Part shown: positions 52,663-61,201 of the stretch, piece after piece
Numbering within the stretch: position 1 is the stretch's first letter
How the letters are laid out: every line of letters starts with the position of its first letter
Assembly: GCA_014268975.2 (NCBI GenBank)
Contig: CP077096.1
Span: 1,386,501-1,450,500 of the forward strand
DNA length: 64,000 nt
Direction: 5' to 3'
Source of the DNA: Pseudomonas wayambapalatensis
GTDB lineage: Bacteria > Pseudomonadota > Gammaproteobacteria > Pseudomonadales > Pseudomonadaceae
Position numbers and translations under genes: made by a program
The notes under the pieces: generated by a model
Seen by the model: only the letters and a program-made list of their open reading frames with translations
Told to the model about the DNA's origin: nothing
Databases searched by the model: none

Positions 52663-55215
52663 TCAGAAGAACCGCGTCACGCTGATCTTGGCGTTGCGCC
52701 CCTGCACCAAGGCATTCTCCCCCGACAGTTCAGGCCGAATGGCCTTGTTGAACAGGTTGTCCACGGTGAAGTTGACCTCAGTGCCTTTCAGATAGGTCTG
52801 CTGCGGCTTCCAGTTGGCGAACAGGCCGTGGATCTGGTAACGGCTGTTGGCAAACTGATCGTAGTAGCGGTCACCCAGCACGCTAGCCGGGCCGTTGTAG
52901 TACTTGTCGCTGGGCAGGCGATCGGTCTGGCGCACGAACTGCGCGGTCCAGCCGATCCGCGCATCCCAGGCGGGGATCTTCACGCCCAGTGTGGTGATCC
53001 ATTTCGGCGCAGGAATATCCTTGGCCCACACGTCCGGGCCCCAGGGGTTGGTGTAGGCGCCCTGGTGACGGCCGGTGATCCAGGAGAACGACGCCGAGCC
53101 GAACAGGTAGGTCGAATCGTAGAAGCTCTCCACCTCGAAGCCCTTGATCACCACATCACCAATGTTGCGGTAGTTGGACATCAGCCCGCCGCCACAGGTG
53201 TTGGCGATGGTGCCGCCGGTGACCAGCTGTTGCGGGCAACCGATGCCGGTCGCCTTGAAGATCTCGTCTTCGATGTGATTGCGAAACAGTGTGGTGCGCA
53301 CCTGGGCGCTGTCGTTGGCCAGCACGAGGTTGTCGAAGTCGAACACGCTGCCCACGCGCAGGGCGGTGATGCGTTCCGGGTCCAGGTTGCGACTGGTGGC
53401 GGTGCGGCTGCCGCTGCCCTGGACTTCGTACTGTTCGTCCAGCACAGGCGCCCGCCAGGTCTTGCTGTAGTCGGCGAACAGGGCGGTGTTGGGGGTGACC
53501 TTCCAGAACACCGACAGACGCGGCGACCAGCCGCTGTAGGTCTTGTCGCTGTAGTCGTGGCCAGCGGCCGGGTTGTTGTACAGCGGGGCATCGTTGGGCT
53601 TGCCCTCGTTGGTCACCTGGTCGTAGCGCAGCGACGGGGTGATGGTCACGTCACCCAGGGTGATGGCGTCCTGCAGGTAGTAACCCTGGCTCTGCACCTT
53701 GCCGCTGGGCATGAAGTAAGGCTGGTAGTGGCCGTAGTTGTAGCGCGGCGTGTCGTAGATGCCGCCGGGCATCCACATCTGCGTGTCGCGGTCGTGGCGG
53801 CGCACTTGCACACCGGCAGTCAGTGCGTGCTCCAGCGCGCCGGTCTCGAACAGGCTGGTGTTGGTCATGGCGAGCATGCGATCGCGGTACTCGGTGTCCA
53901 TCTTGCGCCCGCCGGTAGCCGGCTGGAAGAACGCCGTGGCCAGGCGTTCGTCGGTCTGCTTGGTGTCGGAGTCGGAGTACTTCACCTCCAGGTCGACCCA
54001 ACTGTTGTCGATCGGCTGATAGGTGTAGGTGGTCGACCAGGTGGTGTCGGTGGTGGTGCGGTTGGCCAGGAAGCGCTTGAGCGCAGCTTCGTAGCCGTAC
54101 TTCTTGATGTCGGCCGCGGTAGGTGGCGTGGGGTAGGCGGTGGACGAGAACGGTGCCCAGCGTTCGCTTTGCGAGCGCGACCAGGAGAAGCCCAGGCTGT
54201 GTTCTTCGTTGAAGTGCACATTGCCCTTGAACAGCCCGCCGTCCAGGTCCAGGGCGCTGTTAGGCAGGCGCGTCGGGTTGATCGGGTAGCGGCCTTCCGG
54301 GTCGGGGATGTTGCTGGCCAGCTTCATGTCGCCGCCATCGCGCTTGGTCAGGTAGGCCAGGCCGTCGAAGCGGCCATCCTCGGTGCGGCCGAACAGCGCC
54401 GAGCTGTACACCTGCTGGTGGTCGTTGCTGGCGTAGCCGTACTTGATCATGGCGCCGCTGTTGCGGCCTTCCTGGAGCAGGTCGCCGGCGTCCTTGGTGG
54501 TCATGTTGACGCTGCCGCCGAAACCGCCATTGCCGGTCTTGACCGAGTGCGGGCCTTTTTCCACCTCGATGTGCTTGATCAGTTCCGGCTCGATGAACAC
54601 CGTGCCTTGCTGGTAGCGTTCGAAGCCGCTCTTGGTGGCGCCGTCGACGGTCATCGGCACGTCTTCGGCGTCGCCCAGGCCCCAGATGTTGATGGTCTGC
54701 CCGCCCGGCTTGGCTGAGCCGCCCATGTTCACGCCTGGCAGGGTGGCGAGCACGCTGGGAATGTTGCTGGGCTGGTAGCGGTCGATCTGTTCCTGGTTGA
54801 GGGTCGAGCGTCCGACGTTCTGCGGTCCGATCTGCTGGCCGTCGCCGACGATGCTCATGGCGCCGAGCTGGATGCTGTTGTCGGCCTGTGGCTGCTCCTC
54901 GTTGAGCCGCACCACATAGGTGTTGCCCATGCGCACCATGCTGAAGCGGCTGCCGACGAGCAGGCGGGCGATCGCATCCTGCGCCTCGAAGGCGCCCTGC
55001 AGGGCCGGGGCCTGGGCGTCGTGCAGCAGGGCTTCGTCGAACAGCAGCTGGACCTTGGCCTGTTGCGCCAACTGGCTCAGCGAGCGCGCCAGCGGTTGGG
55101 CGGGCAGGTCGAACTGCTGCGGCGCGGCTTCGGCAGCCAGGCTCATGGCCAGGCACAGGGCGAGCAGGGTGGGACGAGTGGGCAAGGCTTTCAACGGACG
55201 CAACGCAGGCAACAT
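52663..55215 (-). CDS. TonB-dependent receptor with STN signalling domain (haem/haemophore type, HasR-like)
   Basis: 850 residues. Signal peptide about 1-30; STN (secretin/TonB N-terminus) domain about 35-105 (FDLPAQPLARSLSQLAQQAKVQLLFDEALL); plug with LATLPGVNMGGSAKPGGQTINIWGLGDAEDVPMTVDG near 150; 22-strand barrel. YSKTWRAPVLDEQYE near 600 resembles the FRAP-region signature of haem receptors. The C-terminal aromatic strand ends ISVTRFF. STN plus the adjacent sigma factor and FecR gene indicate cell-surface signalling. ATG 55215 after GGGGAATCC is preferred to a TTG 12 bp earlier. No haemophore gene (hasA) is nearby, so the ligand is unproven. Confidence 0.84.
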   Translation of the reverse strand: MLPALRPLKALPTRPTLLALCLAMSLAAEAAPQQFDLPAQPLARSLSQLAQQAKVQLLFDEALLHDAQAPALQGAFEAQDAIARLLVGSRFSMVRMGNTYVVRLNEEQPQADNSIQLGAMSIVGDGQQIGPQNVGRSTLNQEQIDRYQPSNIPSVLATLPGVNMGGSAKPGGQTINIWGLGDAEDVPMTVDGATKSGFERYQQGTVFIEPELIKHIEVEKGPHSVKTGNGGFGGSVNMTTKDAGDLLQEGRNSGAMIKYGYASNDHQQVYSSALFGRTEDGRFDGLAYLTKRDGGDMKLASNIPDPEGRYPINPTRLPNSALDLDGGLFKGNVHFNEEHSLGFSWSRSQSERWAPFSSTAYPTPPTAADIKKYGYEAALKRFLANRTTTDTTWSTTYTYQPIDNSWVDLEVKYSDSDTKQTDERLATAFFQPATGGRKMDTEYRDRMLAMTNTSLFETGALEHALTAGVQVRRHDRDTQMWMPGGIYDTPRYNYGHYQPYFMPSGKVQSQGYYLQDAITLGDVTITPSLRYDQVTNEGKPNDAPLYNNPAAGHDYSDKTYSGWSPRLSVFWKVTPNTALFADYSKTWRAPVLDEQYEVQGSGSRTATSRNLDPERITALRVGSVFDFDNLVLANDSAQVRTTLFRNHIEDEIFKATGIGCPQQLVTGGTIANTCGGGLMSNYRNIGDVVIKGFEVESFYDSTYLFGSASFSWITGRHQGAYTNPWGPDVWAKDIPAPKWITTLGVKIPAWDARIGWTAQFVRQTDRLPSDKYYNGPASVLGDRYYDQFANSRYQIHGLFANWKPQQTYLKGTEVNFTVDNLFNKAIRPELSGENALVQGRNAKISVTRFF

Positions 55216-55312
55216 GGATTCCCCCAAACGGCAAATGGCCGGAAAAAAGCCCGCCGTTCACGCGGCAGGCGGGGAGGAAGACGCGGCGTTGGGAAAAACC
55301 CTCACCTGCGAA

Positions 55313-55327
55313 TGATAAAAATTCTCA
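55313..55327. promoter_or_regulatory. Fur box upstream of the TonB receptor gene
   Basis: TGATAAAAATTCTCA matches the 7-1-7 Fur pattern TGATAAT-N-ATTATCA with two mismatches, about 100 bp before the receptor ATG and just past the fecR stop. It suggests that the receptor has its own iron-controlled promoter as well as sigma-factor control. Confidence 0.7.
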
Positions 55328-55330
55328 AAT

Positions 55331-56284
55331 TTATTTCGAACGATGCTCGATGCGCAGGCGACCATCGCCGAGCAAGGTGGTTTTTACCGGGAGCAACGCG
55401 GGCAGGGCGGTGAGCAGAGCATCAGGATCGTGCACATCGAGGTTGCCTGAAACCTTGTAGCGGCCCAGGCTCGGGTCGGCGAGCAAAACCGGTTGCTGGC
55501 GGTACAGGCTCAGTTCGTCGATCAGGCTCGCCAGTTCACGGTTGCGAAAGCTCACGTGGCCATCGCGCCAGTCGGCCACCGGCTGTTCTCCGAGCTCCTG
55601 GCGCACAAGTGTGCCGCGCGCCGGATCGTAGGTGACGCGCTGTCCGGCGCCGAGCAACAGCGCAGGCTGATGTTCGCCCGAAGTCTCGAAGGCAACCTGG
55701 CCGTGGGCCACGCTCAGAGCCAGCTCGCGGTCGCCACGGCGCAGGTCGAAGCCGGTGCCGACCACGCGCACGCGGGCACTGCCGGCATCGACGAACAGCG
55801 GGCGCTCCTTGTCGGGTGCCACTTCGATGTACAGCTGGCCGTGTTCGAGGCGGATCAAGCGTTGTTCGGCGGTGAAATCCAGGCGCAGGCGGGTCTGGGC
55901 GTTGACGAACAACTGGCTGCCATCAGGCAGGCGCAAGGTGCGCATGCTGTTGCTGGCCGCCAGGCTCTGGTGCATCGGTGCGGCGGTGCTGCCCAGGTTG
56001 CTGGCCAGCACCGCGCACAGCAGCGCCGCAGCCACCGCCAGGGCCGGACGCCAGCGCGGCGCCCGACGAACCGGCAGGGCGATGGGCTGGCTGGCCTGCT
56101 TGAGCGCCGCCAGGTCGTCCCACAGCTGTTCGAACTGGCGATAGGCGCGCGCATGCTCCGGGTGCTGGATCCACAGGGCGAAGGCCTTGCGTTCCTCACG
56201 CGACGGCGTATTGCGGTTGCGCGTGAACCAACTGGCCGCCTGAGCGTCGATCGGGCGCTGGTCGATGTCGTCGATATGGTTCAT
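55331..56284 (-). CDS. FecR-type anti-sigma/sigma regulator
   Basis: 317 residues. DUF4880-like N-terminus (DAQAASWFTRNRNTPSREERKAFALWIQHPEHARAYRQFEQLW, about 13-55), one membrane segment about 80-97, a FecR domain about 115-210 (MRTLRLPDGSQLFVNAQTRLRLDF), and a C-terminal STN-like region (about 240-315) that meets the receptor signalling domain. It sits in the inner membrane, holding the sigma factor in the cytoplasm and the receptor STN domain in the periplasm. The ATG overlaps the sigma factor stop codon by one base. Part of the ECF sigma-FecR-receptor unit. Confidence 0.92.
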   Translation of the reverse strand: MNHIDDIDQRPIDAQAASWFTRNRNTPSREERKAFALWIQHPEHARAYRQFEQLWDDLAALKQASQPIALPVRRAPRWRPALAVAAALLCAVLASNLGSTAAPMHQSLAASNSMRTLRLPDGSQLFVNAQTRLRLDFTAEQRLIRLEHGQLYIEVAPDKERPLFVDAGSARVRVVGTGFDLRRGDRELALSVAHGQVAFETSGEHQPALLLGAGQRVTYDPARGTLVRQELGEQPVADWRDGHVSFRNRELASLIDELSLYRQQPVLLADPSLGRYKVSGNLDVHDPDALLTALPALLPVKTTLLGDGRLRIEHRSK

Positions 56285-56808
56285 TACGGCTGCTCCCTGC
56301 CATTGTCACTGTCCAGCCGTTGCTTGCATTGCAGCAGGGCGGCGGCGATGTGCTTCTCGACCATGCTTACGGAAATGTCCATGCGTTCGGCGATCTGCGC
56401 CTGGGTCAGGCCTTCGAAGCGGTGCAGCATAAGGGCTTCTCGCCGCCGCGGCGAGAGTTCGGCGAGCACTTCGCGCAATTGTTCGAGGCGTTGCGCCTGT
56501 TGGGCGTGGTCGAGCGGGTCGTTGTCGGCTGCAGCCTCGTCGCTGGCCTCTGTTTCGAGCGCGGCGTGGCGCACCTTCTGCCGCCGCCAGTGGTCACTGA
56601 GCAGATTGCGCGCCATCTGGAACAGGAAGGCGCGGGGTTGCTCGACCTTGGCGCGGTCGCGGTAGCCCAGCCACTGGGTAAATACATCCTGGGTCATGTC
56701 GGCGGCATCGCTGGCATTGTCCATGCGCTTGCGCAGGAAATGCAGGATCTCGGCATAGAAACCGCGGCAGGTGTCCTGGGTGGCTGGGTCGGGCTTGAGG
56801 CGCTGCAT
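56284..56808 (-). CDS. ECF sigma factor, iron-starvation (FecI-like) type
   Basis: 174 residues. Region 2 (about 12-80) with FLRKRMDNASDAADMTQDVFTQWL and RAFLFQMARNLLSDHWRRQ; region 4 (about 110-165) with LSPRRREALMLHRFEGLTQAQIAERMDISVSMVEKHIAAALLQCKQRL, the FecI-type helix-turn-helix. It directs RNA polymerase to the receptor gene when the receptor is loaded. Its start at 56808 is preceded by GGAAAGCGTGC. A Fur-like box lies about 50 bp upstream. Confidence 0.93.
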   Translation of the reverse strand: MQRLKPDPATQDTCRGFYAEILHFLRKRMDNASDAADMTQDVFTQWLGYRDRAKVEQPRAFLFQMARNLLSDHWRRQKVRHAALETEASDEAAADNDPLDHAQQAQRLEQLREVLAELSPRRREALMLHRFEGLTQAQIAERMDISVSMVEKHIAAALLQCKQRLDSDNGREQP

Positions 56809-56854
56809 GCACGCTTTCCGGGCTGGCCTGGGAAGGAAAGGGTGCGGATCTTAT

Positions 56855-56869
56855 CGAGAATTATTTACA
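56855..56869. promoter_or_regulatory. Fur-like box upstream of the ECF sigma gene
   Basis: CGAGAATTATTTACA fits TGATAAT-N-ATTATCA at ten of fourteen positions, within the AT-rich 47-61 bp before the sigma factor ATG. Weaker than the box at 55313 but placed as expected for an iron-repressed promoter. Confidence 0.5.
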
Positions 56870-56895
56870 TTTGCCAGATTGTCTCGCATGAATTC

Positions 56896-57915
56896 TCAGT
56901 GACGCCGGGCCTGGGCCAGTGGCACGGGCAGCGCCAGCTCCGCGGCACCCAGGGGGTGGCTGGAAGCATCGAAAAAATGCAGTGAGGTGTCAGGAATGTC
57001 GGCGAAGCGGTCGGTGAAGTGCTGTTTCTGGTTGAGAATCGAGGCTTCGTTGAGAGGGCGGATGGCGATGCTCAAATGTTTGGGACGAGCCTGGTGAATG
57101 GCGTGCAGCAGGTGGTGGTCGCTGCTGTCCAGATGTTGCCCGAACAGGCACAGGCCCTCGTGTTCCCGGGCCAGTTGGCCGAGGCTCCAGGACAGGTAGT
57201 CGGAGTGACGAATCGCCTGCAGTTTCTGTTCGCTGCGGCCTTCGTTGATGAACAACGGCACCTCGCCAGGAATGTTCACGGCGAAGCCGTCGAGCAACTC
57301 GCTGCCCTTGGCGCTGCGTTGGCGCGTGCTGCCGTCTGGCAGCTTGAGCAGGTGCATACCCCCGTGCAGATGCAGCACCCGCGTGCCTTCGCCGCGGGGG
57401 CGGCGCACGTCGAAGAAACCTTCATCATCGAACAGCGGTGCGAAACCTTGCGGGGCATGTTCGATGGCCCATGGCAGGATCAGGTCGTAGTTGCTGGTGT
57501 AGACGTTGCGGTATTGGCGCAGTGCGGCGTTGATCGAGGCCAAGGTCGCGCTCGACAGCAGTGCGTGCGGTGGGTGCACGGTCCGGGTCGCGTGGATCAG
57601 CGCTTCCTTGATCGAATAGTAGCGGTTCAGCGGTGCGGTGGCGTTGATCGCCAGGGCCGCGTTGGCGCGCACCGTGGTATTCAGGGTGCTCAGCACCGGC
57701 TCGAACAGTTCGGTGCCCAGCGACTTGAACAGCGCCTGGTCGCTGATTGCCAGGCCGGTCTTGCGACCGGCGCGCTGCGCCTGTTCGAACAGCGAGAAGT
57801 AGCCGAACGGCTTCCACAGGACCCGGCTGGCGCCATTCCCGACCAGCAGGGCGGTACAGGGGGAGCGGTCGTTGAGGTCGGGCCACTGGGCCAGCTGGGA
57901 ATCGAGAGAGGGCAT
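56896..57915 (-). CDS. DUF4917 family SIR2-like protein
   Basis: 339 residues if started at ATG 57915 (MPSLDSQLAQWPDLNDRSPC). SIR2-like motifs in order: nucleotide-binding LLVGNGASRVLW (Gly26-Ser30), NVYTSNYDLILPWAIEH (Asn142/Asp144 positions), and the general-base-type LHLHGGMHLL with His184. DUF4917 groups with SIR2-superfamily proteins, of which some hydrolyse NAD+. No transmembrane segment. ATGs at 57957 and 57983 are alternatives; the Shine-Dalgarno is weak at all. The frame stays open for another kilobase antisense to glpQ, which is not coding. Standalone, next to glpQ on the other strand. Confidence 0.72.
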   Translation of the reverse strand: MPSLDSQLAQWPDLNDRSPCTALLVGNGASRVLWKPFGYFSLFEQAQRAGRKTGLAISDQALFKSLGTELFEPVLSTLNTTVRANAALAINATAPLNRYYSIKEALIHATRTVHPPHALLSSATLASINAALRQYRNVYTSNYDLILPWAIEHAPQGFAPLFDDEGFFDVRRPRGEGTRVLHLHGGMHLLKLPDGSTRQRSAKGSELLDGFAVNIPGEVPLFINEGRSEQKLQAIRHSDYLSWSLGQLAREHEGLCLFGQHLDSSDHHLLHAIHQARPKHLSIAIRPLNEASILNQKQHFTDRFADIPDTSLHFFDASSHPLGAAELALPVPLAQARRH

Positions 57916-58041
57916 CGCGTATCCGGGGGCAGGGGTGAACGCGGGGGACTTTAGCATGTCATCGAAGCTGTGAGAGGCTTGCATCTCCAAGGAACCAGCC
58001 GCGCAGCATCCTTGGCAGGCGCGGCTCAAGAGGATCGATGA

Positions 58042-59112
58042 ATGCGTATACCTGTACTTCCTGCCGTGGGCCTGGCCCTGTTTCTGTCTGCCGTGACCGC
58101 TGGCGCCAGTGATGGCCCCTCCCTGGCCAAGGCCCAGGGTGTTCCCCACCCGGCGGTGATCGCCCATCGTGGTGCCTCCTTCGATGCTCCCGAATCGACC
58201 AGAGCGGCCTACCTGCTGGCCCGTGAATTGGGCGCCGACTATCTGGAGCTCGACCTGCAGCGTACGAGAGACAACCAGCTGGTGGTGGTGCATGACGACG
58301 TGCTGGCGCGCACCAGCGATGTTGCCGAGCGCTTCCCCGAGCGGGCGAAAAGCCCGGTCAGCGACTTCACCCTGGCTGAGCTGAAGTCGCTCGACGCTGG
58401 TAGCTGGTTCAACAAGGCCTATCCGGACCGAGCCCGCGATTCGTTCGGCAAGCTGCAGATCCTGACCCTCGACGAAGTGATCGATATCGCCGAAGGCAAT
58501 CCCGAGCGTCATCCGGGGCTGTACATCGAGACCAAGGTGCCCAAGCAGTTTCCTGGCATCGAGCAGCAGCTCAAGGAAAAACTCCAGGCCCGTGGCTGGC
58601 TCGACAAGCCGGGGCGGGTGATCCTGCAGACCTTTGATCGCAACAGCCTGGCGCTGCTGCACCAACAGATGCCGCAAGTGCCGAAGATCCTGCTGCTGTG
58701 GATTGGCAAGGGCAGCATCGAGCCCAGGTCGGGCAAGGATTTTGCCGATTCCGGCGAGCACGACAAGGCGGCGTTCTACGCCCGCCAGGAACCCAAGGAT
58801 CGTGAAGAATTCCTGCGCTGGCTCGATGCGGCGAAGGCCGGTGGTGCCATCGGCACAGGCCCGTCTGCGGTGCGCAGCAACCTGGGCGAGCAGAGCTATG
58901 CCGACCTGATCCAGCCGTGGATGAACCAGGCCAGCCACGAGCGCGGGCTGCTGGTGCATGTGTATACCCTCGATGACCGGGTGGATTTCGACAAGGCGAT
59001 GAAGGCGGGAGTGGATGGCATCTTCACCAACCGGGCCGGGGAACTGCTGCGTTTCTACGGGCGTACGCAGGTGCCGGTCGAAGCTCAGTTGCTGAAGAAG
59101 CTGGGGTACTGA
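58042..59112 (+). CDS. glpQ: Periplasmic glycerophosphodiester phosphodiesterase
   Basis: 356 residues. Signal peptide about 1-22 (ending AGASD). GDPD TIM barrel with the catalytic pair AHRGASFDAPEST (His42, Arg43, Glu51), metal ligands ELDLQRTRDNQLVVVHDD (Glu69, Asp71, His84), and KVPKQFPGIEQQLKEKL. Hydrolyses glycerophosphodiesters from phospholipid turnover to glycerol-3-phosphate and alcohol. ATG 58042 after AAGAGGATCG is clear. The stop abuts the converging SulP gene stop in TGATCA. Confidence 0.95.
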   Translation: MRIPVLPAVGLALFLSAVTAGASDGPSLAKAQGVPHPAVIAHRGASFDAPESTRAAYLLARELGADYLELDLQRTRDNQLVVVHDDVLARTSDVAERFPERAKSPVSDFTLAELKSLDAGSWFNKAYPDRARDSFGKLQILTLDEVIDIAEGNPERHPGLYIETKVPKQFPGIEQQLKEKLQARGWLDKPGRVILQTFDRNSLALLHQQMPQVPKILLLWIGKGSIEPRSGKDFADSGEHDKAAFYARQEPKDREEFLRWLDAAKAGGAIGTGPSAVRSNLGEQSYADLIQPWMNQASHERGLLVHVYTLDDRVDFDKAMKAGVDGIFTNRAGELLRFYGRTQVPVEAQLLKKLGY

Positions 59113-60813
59113 TCACGCTTTTGGCTCTGCGCTGCGCTCCCGGTTACGCCACACCCGATAGGCGCGGATTCCTGCGCGGACCGAGCCGAACAGCAGCGTG
59201 TCTTCCATCTCCCGCGCCATCCCCGAGCGCACCAGCATGCGCAGGAAGGTGCCACGGGCGCGGGCGATGGCGAAGTGCACGCCTTGTGCTTGCAAGGTGT
59301 CGCGCACTTCGCGCAGGGCGGCGATGCCGCTGACATCGATGCTGGTCACGGCCTCGGCATCGAACAGCACAGCCTTGGGTTCAGGCTCGCGCTGCAGGGC
59401 TTCGAGCAAGCGCATCTTGAAGTAATCGGCGTTGAAGAACAGGATCGCGTCATCGAAGCGGTACACCACCAGGCCCGGTACGGTGCGTGCGTCCTGGTGC
59501 TGGCGTACGTCGACCTGGCCTTCGATGCCCGGTACCCAGCCGAGCACGGCGTCGGTGGGTTGGTAGATGGTGTAGAGCAGGCGCAGGATGGCCAGGGTCA
59601 CGGCGAAGACGATGCCCGGCAGCACGCCCAGGCCGAGCACGCCGATGGTAGTCAGCAGGCACAGCCAGAACTCGAAGCGGCTCAGACGACGGATCTTGCC
59701 CAGCGACTTCACGTCGATCAGGCCCCAACCGGCCATCAATAAAACGGCACCGAGAGCGGCCTGGGGGATCCAGGCCATGGGTGCGGTGAAGAACAGCAGG
59801 ATCAGCGCGATCACCAGCGCGGCGATGATGCCCACCAACTGGCTCTTGCCACCGACCATGTCGTTGACCGCGGTGCGCGAGTCCGCTCCGCTGATGGCGA
59901 AGCCTTGGGAGATGCCGGCGGCCAGATTGCTCACGCCCAGGGCGACGAACTCGTGGTTGGCATTGATCGCGTAGCCATGCCGCGCGGCGAAACTGCGCGC
60001 GGTGAGCATGGCGCTGCAGAAGCTGACCGTGGCGATACCCAGCGCGTCGCGCAGCAGGCTCTTGGTTTCGGCCAGATTGCTCTGTGGCCAGGCCAGCTCC
60101 GGGATGCCCGCAGGCACCGGACCGAGGATCGCCACACCGAAGCGATCGAGACCGAACAGCCCTGCGAGCACGGTGAACACTGCCACCGTGACCAGGGCGG
60201 CGGGCAGCCTCGGGTAGCGCCTTGGCAGCCAGATCAGCAGGGCCAGGCCGCCGAGCCCGATGGCCAGGGTCAGCCAGTGGATCTCACCCAGGCGCTCGAG
60301 GAAATTGATCAGGCTGAGGATGAAACCGTCACCTTCGATGCTGAAGCCAACCACTTTGGAGAGTTGCCCGGCGATCAGGCTCAGGCCGATGCCGTTGAGG
60401 TAGCCGATCAGGATTGGCCGCGAGAAGAAGCTGGCGATGAACCCGGCGCGGGCCAGACCCGCCGCGATCAGCATTACTCCGACCAGCACCGTGACAATGA
60501 CCGACAGCTCGGCGATGCGCTGTGGGTCGCCCATCGCCAAGGGCGCCACGGCCCCGGCGATCATCGCGCAGGTAGCGGCATCGGGGCCGACCATCAATTG
60601 CCGCGAACTGCCGATCAGGGCGTAGACCATCATCGGTAGCACGCAGGCATACAGACCGTACTGCGGTGGCAGGCCGACGATCTGCGCGTAGGCAATGGCG
60701 ATCGGGATCTGGATCGCTGCCACCGACAGACCCGCCTGCAGGTCGGCGTGGAACCACTCGCGACGGTAGTGCAGAAGGTTGGCCAGGCCGGGCAACCAGC
60801 GGGAAAGAAACAT
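59113..60813 (-). CDS. SulP-family anion transporter with STAS domain
   Basis: 566 residues. The N-terminal transport domain spans about 25-420 with about 12-14 membrane segments, including PPQYGLYACVLPMMVYALIGSSRQLMVGPDAATCAMIAG (the SulP signature). The C-terminal STAS domain (about 445-555) contains VLFDAEAVTSIDVSGIAAL with the Asp and Ser of the anti-sigma-antagonist-like phospho-loop. Sulphate, bicarbonate or dicarboxylate could be the anion. ATG 60813 is chosen; upstream in-frame sequence does not fit. Faces glpQ. Confidence 0.9.
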   Translation of the reverse strand: MFLSRWLPGLANLLHYRREWFHADLQAGLSVAAIQIPIAIAYAQIVGLPPQYGLYACVLPMMVYALIGSSRQLMVGPDAATCAMIAGAVAPLAMGDPQRIAELSVIVTVLVGVMLIAAGLARAGFIASFFSRPILIGYLNGIGLSLIAGQLSKVVGFSIEGDGFILSLINFLERLGEIHWLTLAIGLGGLALLIWLPRRYPRLPAALVTVAVFTVLAGLFGLDRFGVAILGPVPAGIPELAWPQSNLAETKSLLRDALGIATVSFCSAMLTARSFAARHGYAINANHEFVALGVSNLAAGISQGFAISGADSRTAVNDMVGGKSQLVGIIAALVIALILLFFTAPMAWIPQAALGAVLLMAGWGLIDVKSLGKIRRLSRFEFWLCLLTTIGVLGLGVLPGIVFAVTLAILRLLYTIYQPTDAVLGWVPGIEGQVDVRQHQDARTVPGLVVYRFDDAILFFNADYFKMRLLEALQREPEPKAVLFDAEAVTSIDVSGIAALREVRDTLQAQGVHFAIARARGTFLRMLVRSGMAREMEDTLLFGSVRAGIRAYRVWRNRERSAEPKA

Positions 60814-60954
60814 GGGCAGTCCCTTGGAAATGTCTCTGGGTAGAGTAGGCGATATGCACCCGAAGCCGTCTCGCTTGCAAGCGAAATCCGGCTGCGCATT
60901 CAAGCCAATCGGCAAGGGAGTGGCCATGGGCCAGATCAATGGAAGATGCAGAAA

Positions 60955-60982
60955 CGAAAAAAGAGCCGACGGCTCTTTTGAC
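60955..60982 (-). terminator. Terminator of the tRNA-Gly transcript
   Basis: AAAAGAGCC-GTC-GGCTCTTTTTT on the minus strand, 35 bp past the 3' end of the tRNA. Confidence 0.85.
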
Positions 60983-61016
60983 GGGCGCTGAAACCAGGGG
61001 TTTCAGGCGAGGAATC

Positions 61017-61090
61017 TGGAGCGGGTAGAGGGAATCGAACCCTCAACTAAAGCTTGGGAAGCTTTCGTTTTGCCACTAAACTATACCCGC
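61017..61090 (-). tRNA. tRNA-Gly(TCC)
   Basis: Cloverleaf on the minus strand: acceptor GCGGGTA/TACCCGC, D-arm TAGTTTAGTGGCAAAACGA, anticodon arm CTTCCCAAG with anticodon TCC, T-arm GAGGGTTCGATTCCCTC, and an encoded CCA end (61017-61019). Reads GGA. Own terminator downstream; no integrase gene or att duplication is near. Confidence 0.95.
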
Positions 61091-61201
61091 TTCGCAGCGC
61101 GACTTTTTACCAGAACCCAAGCCTCATGAGAAGCCCAGGGTTGTAAAAAAGCCTGTCGACGACCTGAGCCGGCGGCTGACGGTCACAGGTCGCCGGGCCG
61201 C

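Noticed and set aside
57916..58959. Long N-terminal extension of the DUF4917 frame
   Set aside because: Lies antisense to glpQ with its catalytic motifs; composition is unlike the DUF4917 part, so a start near 57915 is used.
61017..61090. tRNA-Gly as an integration site of a mobile element
   Set aside because: No integrase, no duplicated 3' tRNA end, and normal core genes on both sides.
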